Positions 39,896-44,728 of a stretch of DNA of 44,728 bases are shown here, piece after piece. Within the stretch, counting starts at the first letter, position 1, and each line of letters opens with the position of its first letter. The stretch is from NCBI GenBank assembly GCA_021155915.1, contig JAJNBE010000010.1, forward strand, positions 1 through 44,728. The letters run 5' to 3'. The notes under the pieces were generated by a model that saw only the letters and a program-made list of their open reading frames with translations, had not been told where the DNA came from and did no database searches. Origin of the DNA: Solimicrobium sp. Lineage in GTDB: Bacteria > Pseudomonadota > Gammaproteobacteria > Burkholderiales > Burkholderiaceae_D. Made by a program: the position numbers and the translations under genes.

Positions 39896-40120
39896 TCTCC
39901 AAATCGTCATCCCTAGGTGCTTTTGTCCGAATCGTCATCTCCAAGTGCTTTTGCCCCAATTGTTACCCCGAGTGCTCTGGTGCAAATCTTCACTCGGAAG
40001 TGCTTTTATCCAAATCGTCACCCCAAGTGCTTTTGCCCAAACCGTCATCCCAAGTGCTTTTGTCCAAACCGTCATCCCCAAGTGCTCTTGTTGGGGATCC
40101 AGGGGTTTTCTCTAAACACT
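39896..40120 (+). repeat. Tandem array, 7 copies of a 27-28 bp unit, ending in a palindromic element
   Basis: Seven copies of a unit close to CCAAATCGTCATCCCCAAG plus TGCTTTTG. The shared GTGC falls at 39917, 39945, 39972, 40000, 40027, 40054 and 40082, so the spacing is 27 or 28. The last copy runs into TTGGGGATCCAGGGGTTTTC, giving the hairpin ATCCCCAA(N9)TTGGGGAT. Copies differ by substitutions, with the third and fourth most diverged. Confidence 0.85.
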
Positions 40121-40436
40121 TTTACTACGCTTATTACCTGGTTAAAAGTTTTCACCAGCAGCGATGTTAGGTTTCTTCTTCCTACAGAAATGAAAAATTA
40201 AGAGGGAAAGACTCCACTCGTAATGTTAATTTTCTTATTCACCGAAGCCATGTTGGCGGCACAGGCACTTAACGCGCCACTGGCTCGCCCTCTTCGCACT
40301 CATCGTTACCCATAAGTTTTTGGACTATTTAAGGCTAACATCTTGTGACACGTCGCTGCTGGATATTCTAATCGAGATCCCGTATCGTTCTTAAGTTTGA
40401 CAGGAACCACTACCGAGACAGTAGGCGTAATAGCAA

Positions 40437-40500
40437 TGCTTAAAGAAAACCCCTGGATCCCCAACAAAAGCACTTGGGGATGACGATTTGGAGATTTTCC
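40437..40500 (-). repeat. Inverted single copy of the palindromic element
   Basis: Read on the minus strand this is TCTCCAAATCGTCATCCCC, AAGTGCTTTTG, TTGGGGATCCAGGGGTTTTC, TTTAAGC. Its two ends match the outer ends of the tandem array at 39896 and 40120, so it is the unexpanded form of the same element in opposite orientation, about 320 bases away. The core forms the hairpin ATCCCCAA/TTGGGGAT. Confidence 0.85.
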
Positions 40501-40605
40501 TCTGCAATAAAAACTTCAGAGGGAATACATAGCGCCTTCGCGAGATTGACAGATGCCTAAATGGCTGCAATCGACTAGGTCATGGAGTTATTTGAAAATT
40601 GCACG

Positions 40606-40673
40606 TGCAAATGGGAGGCGTTCATGTATGTGCAGAGGTCTTTCTCATAGGAAGTTTGCTCAGCAGGCTCTGA
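40606..40673 (+). pseudogene. Relic of the 3' end of the solenoid/F-box-like gene family
   Basis: The last 27 bases (40647-40673) encode IGSLLSRL plus stop and differ at only three positions from bases 42073-42099, which encode IRSFLSRL plus stop at the end of the following gene. In the same frame upstream is HVCAEVFL, alignable with DVPEDVLNL. Nothing longer can be aligned by eye, so this looks like the tail of a deleted or decayed paralogue. Confidence 0.5.
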
Positions 40674-40872
40674 CTGCACTGCAGATCCTAAAATCCGGAT
40701 GAATTAGTTTTTTGTTAGACCCGTGAGTTGAGGATGTAACCTTTACGAAGAAAAGAACGTCACCGAAAAACAGTGCGTACGTGTTTACCCCATTGTGGAA
40801 ACTCCTTATATCGGAGCCCCACATAATGCTTTACTCTGTGAATATGCGATTAATTCAGAAAGGAACCTGGTC

Positions 40873-42099
40873 ATGATTTCATTCCCTACTAATAACACTG
40901 CTACCGGCCGTCCGTATCCTGTTAATTCCTCGGGTATGGGAACTCAACACACGGTCCGGAAAGCCGATATGGTGAAGGATTGGATAGAGGCCAATCTCTA
41001 CGATCACAAGCTTTCTGTTGATAATTTAGTGCAGGACGTTGCCAACGGCACCTTTCCTACGGCGTTTTCGATAACCTTAGATGGAATGGTGTTTGATTTG
41101 GGACCGAAACGGGAAATCTTTTTTCCGGAAAACGTGACGTTAGAGAATTGTCAGGTGAGATCCGGCAAGGTGGGCTTTCATCGCGGTACTGCCGAGGCAA
41201 TCTTAGAAGGTGCAACAGTCGTCGCTTGCGGATCGGATGCGACGGCAAACGCCACGGCAAATACGGCTAAATCTTATGCAATCGCATTCGGCGCGACAGC
41301 TAATGCCACAGCTCCCTATGCTATGGCTTATGCAACCGTATCCGGCGCGACAGCTAATGCCACAGCGAGAGCTTTTGCGGATGCAACCGCATACGGTGCC
41401 ACAGCGAATGCCACGGCTAAGGGGGCCATAGCCGTGGCCAAGGCATCTGGTGCGACAGCGAATGCCACGGCAAATGGGGCCCATGCCGTTGCCACGGCAA
41501 CGGGTGCGACAGCGAATGCCACGGCCAATGGGGCTTATGCTAGTGCAAGCCAATCCGGCACAATAGCGCATGCTACGGCGGCCGGAGCTACAGCTATTGC
41601 TTCTAATACTGGTTCGATCGCCTTTGCAAACCATCCGTTAGCTGAGGCGCTGGTGCGAGCGGATAATGCTAAAGTGATCCAGCATAACGAATTTATGGCA
41701 ATACGTCCGAATTTGGATAATTTTTTGGATAAGAATGTGACCCGTCGAGAACGCGCTGGCGCAGCGTTTCTGGTGGGCATGGCGTTCTGTGATGGGAAGG
41801 ACGTCAAGCAAAGTGATACGTTTTCTGCGATCTTTTTAGGTTTAGCGTGTGAATTAGGTCATCCTAATGCGGCTTTTGAACTGGGAGAGCTGTATTCAAA
41901 AAAACGTTCTTGGTTTAGGCAGGACCATCGAAGAGCGGACGTTTGGTATTCTACGGAAACTCTTGATCAAAAGAAGGGAAGAGAACTGGCGCCAAAATAT
42001 ACGTTATTGTTACAAAGCAATGAAGACGCTAATTCTTCTCTTCATGATGTACCGGAGGATGTACTAAACTTGATAAGAAGTTTTCTCAGCAGGCTATGA
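40873..42099 (+). CDS. Ala/Thr-rich solenoid protein with Sel1-like and F-box-like C-terminus
   Basis: I do not recognise this as a known family. From the ATG at 40873 (AGGAA seven bases upstream; the frame is open to a GTG at 40795) it has 408 residues. Residues about 60-120 are ordinary with beta-type repeats. From about 123 to 255 come seven coils of mostly 18 residues, each starting GATANATA, for example GATANATANGAHAVATAT; nearly every second residue is Ala. This periodicity suggests a beta-solenoid. Next is a helical part with GLACELGHPNAAFELGELYSK, a Sel1-like pair (about 315-365), and the last residues VPEDVLNLIRSFLSRL resemble the core of an F-box. No signal peptide is seen. The region around it is rich in repeats and transposon relics. 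An effector-like role is possible but inferred only. Confidence 0.75.
   Translation: MISFPTNNTATGRPYPVNSSGMGTQHTVRKADMVKDWIEANLYDHKLSVDNLVQDVANGTFPTAFSITLDGMVFDLGPKREIFFPENVTLENCQVRSGKVGFHRGTAEAILEGATVVACGSDATANATANTAKSYAIAFGATANATAPYAMAYATVSGATANATARAFADATAYGATANATAKGAIAVAKASGATANATANGAHAVATATGATANATANGAYASASQSGTIAHATAAGATAIASNTGSIAFANHPLAEALVRADNAKVIQHNEFMAIRPNLDNFLDKNVTRRERAGAAFLVGMAFCDGKDVKQSDTFSAIFLGLACELGHPNAAFELGELYSKKRSWFRQDHRRADVWYSTETLDQKKGRELAPKYTLLLQSNEDANSSLHDVPEDVLNLIRSFLSRL
41240..41640 (+). repeat. Coding 54-bp tandem repeats (seven 18-residue coils)
   Basis: In-frame repeats begin at 41290, 41344, 41395, 41449, 41503, 41557 and 41611 (last one partial), preceded by a looser copy from 41240. 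Spacing is 54 bases except one 51-base unit. The start of each (GGTGCGACAGCGAATGCCAC in the best conserved ones) is nearly constant while the second half varies. Confidence 0.9.
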
Positions 42100-42151
42100 T
42101 GGTCAAAGCCATAAAACCGATATCAAATCGTATTTACACTAAATAGTTGAC

Positions 42152-42403
42152 ATGCTCAGAGCTTATGCTACTGCCCTGATGGTAAAAGCCTTCGAGCTCG
42201 CCCCTGCCATTTTTAGTGACCATCTGCAGGTTGCAGAGTCTAATTTTATTGATTGGATGCAAAAATTGTTAGGAGGTAGAGACATAAACGGAAAGTCCCC
42301 TTTTACCTGCAGTGCTGTTTTATCTGGTGAAATGCTTAGCGATGCAAGAGAGCAGCGCAAGTTTAACGACATTCTCGCCACGATAAAACCGCCTGCATGG
42401 TAA
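42152..42403 (+). CDS. Small hypothetical frame, doubtful
   Basis: An 83-codon frame, 52 bases after the solenoid gene. It starts with ATG but has no good ribosome binding site, and the product (with DHLQVAESNFIDWMQKLLGG in the middle) matches nothing I know. It stands next to transposase debris and may be a fragment of something larger. Reported for completeness with low confidence. Confidence 0.25.
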   Translation: MLRAYATALMVKAFELAPAIFSDHLQVAESNFIDWMQKLLGGRDINGKSPFTCSAVLSGEMLSDAREQRKFNDILATIKPPAW

Positions 42404-42959
42404 ATGGGAACGGGATCTGAACTACTGAGCAATATGCGAAAATCCCAGACTGCATTATTCCTGAGACCCTTGCCACAGAAACTGGACAAGGCTGACGCCT
42501 TTTGAATTATTCACCTGACATCAGAAGAATAATCTTCACCACGAGCGCCATGAAATGCATCAATATGAGTGTGCGGAAATCATTAAAACCAAAAGCTCAT
42601 TTGCAATGGATAAAGCGATGGTTGAGGTGTTTTATCTGGCTTTGAATAACATCTGCCAAAAATGGACCATGCCCATCAAGTTTGTAAAGCTACATTATAC
42701 AATCCAGTTTGGTCACCCCTTGCTAACCTATTAACTCATACCGCGTTATCATAAAACTCAGAACAGCCGTTACGGCAATAAAACCAATTCTGGTCAATCG
42801 ATACATACTGAACGTCTTTCTTCGTTGAGACATCCGTCAATTATTAAACACCCTACCCCATCCTCACCTCCCCCTCAAAGAGGAAGGGACTTATACTGGG
42901 GGCCTTTTCTACCGATGGGCGTAATAATAAAGGGCACATTAAATAATTACATTTTCCAC
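42404..42959. other. Region of transposase debris and intergenic repeat
   Basis: No intact gene. It contains the IS256-family relic listed separately and, at about 42850-42890, a CCCCATCC..CCCCCTC AAA GAGG..GGGAC stretch resembling the C-rich/G-rich palindromes frequent between genes in many proteobacteria. Confidence 0.5.
42500..42734 (+). pseudogene. IS256-family transposase, C-terminal relic with frameshift
   Basis: From 42511 one frame reads SPDIRRIIFTTSAMKCINMS, matching the SPEIRKxIYTTNAIESLNxS stretch of IS256-family transposases. Then the frame shifts between about 42585 and 42600, and the next reads SSFAMDKAMVEVFYLALNNI followed by CQKWTMPIK, matching the family's LYLALKNISKKWTMPI segment near the C-terminus, and ends at a stop at 42732. 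Upstream of 42500 only fragments (NW..LTPF) can be aligned. It is clearly non-functional. Confidence 0.75.
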
Positions 42960-44201
42960 TCAAAACTGCATAGTGCCGGTCATTTTTTCGCGTTCTGATT
43001 GAGCCAATATTGCTTTAACACGCAAGCTTGAAATGTAATTGACCAGATCTCGGGGTATAAGTGAAAATACTGATTCGTTGCTTTGTTGAGCTGCTCGCAT
43101 CAATTTATATTCTTCACCTTGTTCTCTCATTAATACTAATTTACCGGGTTCATAGCCTCGTTCAGCTGCTATTGCGAAAAATTCTTTAGCTTTTACTTCA
43201 TCTTTTGCGCAGTTATACAAACCTTCTTTGTACACTTTTCCAAGAAAATAGGGAGCGCACTTTAAGTATTCTTTTTCGATGACCGCCTTTGTCAACAATT
43301 TCTTCATATTCTCAAGTTCAATACAAACACTCTTTAGTAAATAGTTACTGATGAAAGCCTTTGTCGACGGTTCCTCGCTATCCAAGTCAAAGGATTTTAT
43401 AAAAGCTGGGCGATTTAGAACTCTGGAGCAAGCATCGCCCGCATCGTTTTGCCAGTAATGTCTGGTATTATGCGCAATACCATTCGAGATTTCCAAGATG
43501 TCTATAGCAGTTTTTTCATCGCCAAAAAGTAAAATCTCCAGGCCTGCCTCAAGAAGCTTGTTTGTAATAATTGTTATATCACGCTGGTTATGATCTTTTA
43601 TTACACCATTATAAATGGCTTTACACATCTCAATTGCTTTATGAGGCCGCCCCTTTTCAACCATTGAGAGCGCATAATTTATTTCGTTCTCGGCCGACAT
43701 AAATTCCCCTGAATATTTCTTTTCCTTAATTGCTTGCATCAGAGTGGCTATTTTAGAACGAGTTTTTTCATCAGACTCCGAATACCCATGCTTAAGAATA
43801 GCTGCGAATTTATCAGATAACGATTTGTTAAAAAAATGGGAATGTGGTTTGCCAAAAAAGCCATATTTAAAATCAATCTTATCAAAAGGATGATAGATCA
43901 TCAGTAGACCGTCGATCCTCCCTCTATTCTCATTCTTACCCAAGCATTCCTCTAAGCTGGCCTTTCCAGTCAGAAAGTTTACAAACTGTTCGTCAGGGAC
44001 AGCAGATGTATACATAATGCTTAGTATATTTTGAAATCCAGCGTCTATTTTTAACCCCTCGATTAATTCACGATTTTCTTCTATTCTGCTTTCTAAGTTA
44101 ATCACCTGGGGATCGGCTGCGCTATTTTCCTTTGTCAGATTCGGGTCATTTAAACGGAAAGCCCCACGAGGAGTATTTAAGGGGTGTGTGATAGGCAACA
44201 T
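42960..44201 (-). CDS. Orphan protein with Sel1-like repeat and F-box-like C-terminus
   Basis: A 413-residue protein of unknown family. Residues about 30-50 are charged and helical (ESRIEENRELIEGLK). The middle is helical without clear domains, with stretches such as ALSMVEKGRPHKAIEMCKAIYNG that look TPR-like. At about 318-365 there is a Sel1-like unit: YFLGKVYKEGLYNCAKDEVK then AKEFFAIAAERGY. At about 381-400 SLIPRDLVNYISSLRVKAIL resembles an F-box core, as does the tail of the solenoid protein 0.9 kb away on the other strand. No signal peptide is present. The two genes converge. The start has only a weak AAAG ribosome site. It may be a host-directed effector, but that is inference. Confidence 0.75.
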   Translation of the reverse strand: MLPITHPLNTPRGAFRLNDPNLTKENSAADPQVINLESRIEENRELIEGLKIDAGFQNILSIMYTSAVPDEQFVNFLTGKASLEECLGKNENRGRIDGLLMIYHPFDKIDFKYGFFGKPHSHFFNKSLSDKFAAILKHGYSESDEKTRSKIATLMQAIKEKKYSGEFMSAENEINYALSMVEKGRPHKAIEMCKAIYNGVIKDHNQRDITIITNKLLEAGLEILLFGDEKTAIDILEISNGIAHNTRHYWQNDAGDACSRVLNRPAFIKSFDLDSEEPSTKAFISNYLLKSVCIELENMKKLLTKAVIEKEYLKCAPYFLGKVYKEGLYNCAKDEVKAKEFFAIAAERGYEPGKLVLMREQGEEYKLMRAAQQSNESVFSLIPRDLVNYISSLRVKAILAQSEREKMTGTMQF

Positions 44202-44513
44202 AGGTTAACTTTCTATGGTATAGGTGGGATGCAACGAAAATGGCTAGCCTTATATTCAGCCGTCAAGGTAAACCGATACCATGGTAGATTAATTCCCCAA
44301 AGGTTAAATATGGCCCCGTTACAACATTATCGGTCACGTACTCCGTAGCGCCTATTGTGGATATCCCTTAGGGGCAACCCCATTTCTTCCCCTTTAACGG
44401 AGACTTTCTATTGGACCATCCCAAATTCGTGGTCACGCCAATAAACATTGAATATCAGACTAAGAACACTATCGCGAATTGCATGCTGCGCTACAAAGTC
44501 AATGGCACTTCTT
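44202..44513. other. Gene-free stretch before the terminal repeats
   Basis: About 310 bases with no gene. GGATATCCCTTAGGGGCAACCCC at about 44359 has partial symmetry. The promoter of the minus-strand gene ending at 42960 should be at its left end; no clear match was seen. Confidence 0.4.
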
Positions 44514-44728
44514 TCAAGTTGCCTGGCCTGCGTTGCTTCTCCTTACGCCATATAAACTACCGTACCGGCGGTGGAGCAAGGGTTTCGCAGTGCATGCACT
44601 GCGCTTGCGAAACGGACTTTCCCTACCAGGAAAGTTTCCTGAGCTCAAGGGTTTCGCAATGCATGCACTGCGCTTGCGAAACGGACTTTCCCTACCAGGA
44701 AAGTTTCCTGAGCTCAAGGGTTTCGCAG
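44514..44728 (-). repeat. 69-bp tandem palindromic repeats running off the window
   Basis: The motif CAAGGGTTTCGCA recurs at 44577, 44646 and 44715, so the unit is exactly 69 bases; two full units and the start of a third are visible. Each unit contains GCAGTGCATGCACTGC (perfect 16-base palindrome in unit 1, one mismatch in unit 2) flanked by GTTTCGCA and TGCGAAAC, and a CAGGAAA-G-TTTCCTG hairpin. The flank at 44514-44570 matches the tail of the copy at 21.3 kb. The 67-codon minus-strand frame across it is repeat-derived and is not counted as a gene. Confidence 0.85.

Larger units (their letters stand above)
39858..40872. other. Repeat-rich gene-free region
   Basis: About 1 kb without an intact gene. 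It contains a 27-28 bp tandem array (about 39896-40120), a single inverted copy of the same element (about 40437-40500), and a short gene relic at about 40606-40673; each is listed separately. The open frames at 39874-40201 are made of the tandem array read through and are not counted as genes. DNA between the two repeat copies (40121-40436) shows nothing recognised. Confidence 0.6.

Noticed and set aside
39896..40120. CRISPR-like array
   Set aside because: The units are contiguous and diverged with no unique spacers of constant length, and no cas genes are present; it is a tandem repeat of a palindromic element.
39874..40201. Two overlapping plus-strand frames of 94-98 codons
   Set aside because: They only read through the tandem array; the alternating 27/28 spacing and lack of a ribosome binding site argue against coding.
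41203..41634. Minus-strand 143-codon frame across the solenoid repeats
   Set aside because: The Cys/Arg/Gly-rich product is the antisense of the regular repeat; the sense frame has start signals and meaningful flanking domains.
44514..44717. Minus-strand 67-codon frame
   Set aside because: It is made of the 69-bp repeat units; conserved residues are discussed as a repeat property and not called a gene.

Overview
The window looks like chromosomal DNA of a moderately AT-rich gammaproteobacterium. The block queA-tgt-yajC-secD, the lptF/lptG pair divergent from pepA, and the XthA, PepN, YbcJ-like and Fbp proteins all read as gammaproteobacterial. Orphan proteins with Sel1-like helices and F-box-like tails, decayed insertion sequences and dispersed palindromic repeats suggest a host-associated lineage such as Legionellales/Coxiella-like bacteria. 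That placement is inference; no rRNA or other taxonomic marker is present.

Layout. 1-942: the 3' two thirds of ahpF, cut by the window edge. 1519-6072: a type I secretion operon (ABC exporter, HlyD-like adaptor, TolC-like outer-membrane protein) with no substrate gene beside it. 6110-12399, minus strand: a complete four-gene ligase-associated DNA repair cassette (beta-lactamase-fold exonuclease, ATP-dependent ligase, Lhr-like helicase, PdeM). 12400-13419: about 1 kb of decayed DNA. 13420-16548: an orphan protein, then lemA and two TPM-domain genes. 16561-21211, minus strand: histidine degradation genes hutH, hutD and hutI with an unrelated internally duplicated gene inserted among them. 21600-28513, minus strand: def, queA, tgt, yajC, secD and lpdA, with lpdA where secF would be expected. 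28771-33025: S4 RNA-binding protein, PepN and Fbp. 33384-35056: two secreted proteins. 35237-39857: LptG, LptF, PepA, XthA.

From about 39.9 kb to the end the character changes to an accessory region. It holds a 27-28 bp tandem array made from one palindromic element plus a single inverted copy of that element, a gene for an 18-residue Ala/Thr-rich solenoid protein with Sel1-like and F-box-like C-terminal parts, a decayed relative of that gene's 3' end, a frameshifted IS256-family transposase tail, a second Sel1/F-box-like protein, and a 69-bp tandem palindromic repeat running off the window. A diverged relative of this last repeat lies at 21.3 kb.

The housekeeping operons are conventional. 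The most unusual material is the solenoid/Sel1/F-box-like protein and its relatives, the two repeat families, and the duplicated orphan protein inside the hut cluster. No tRNA, rRNA or CRISPR array was recognised.
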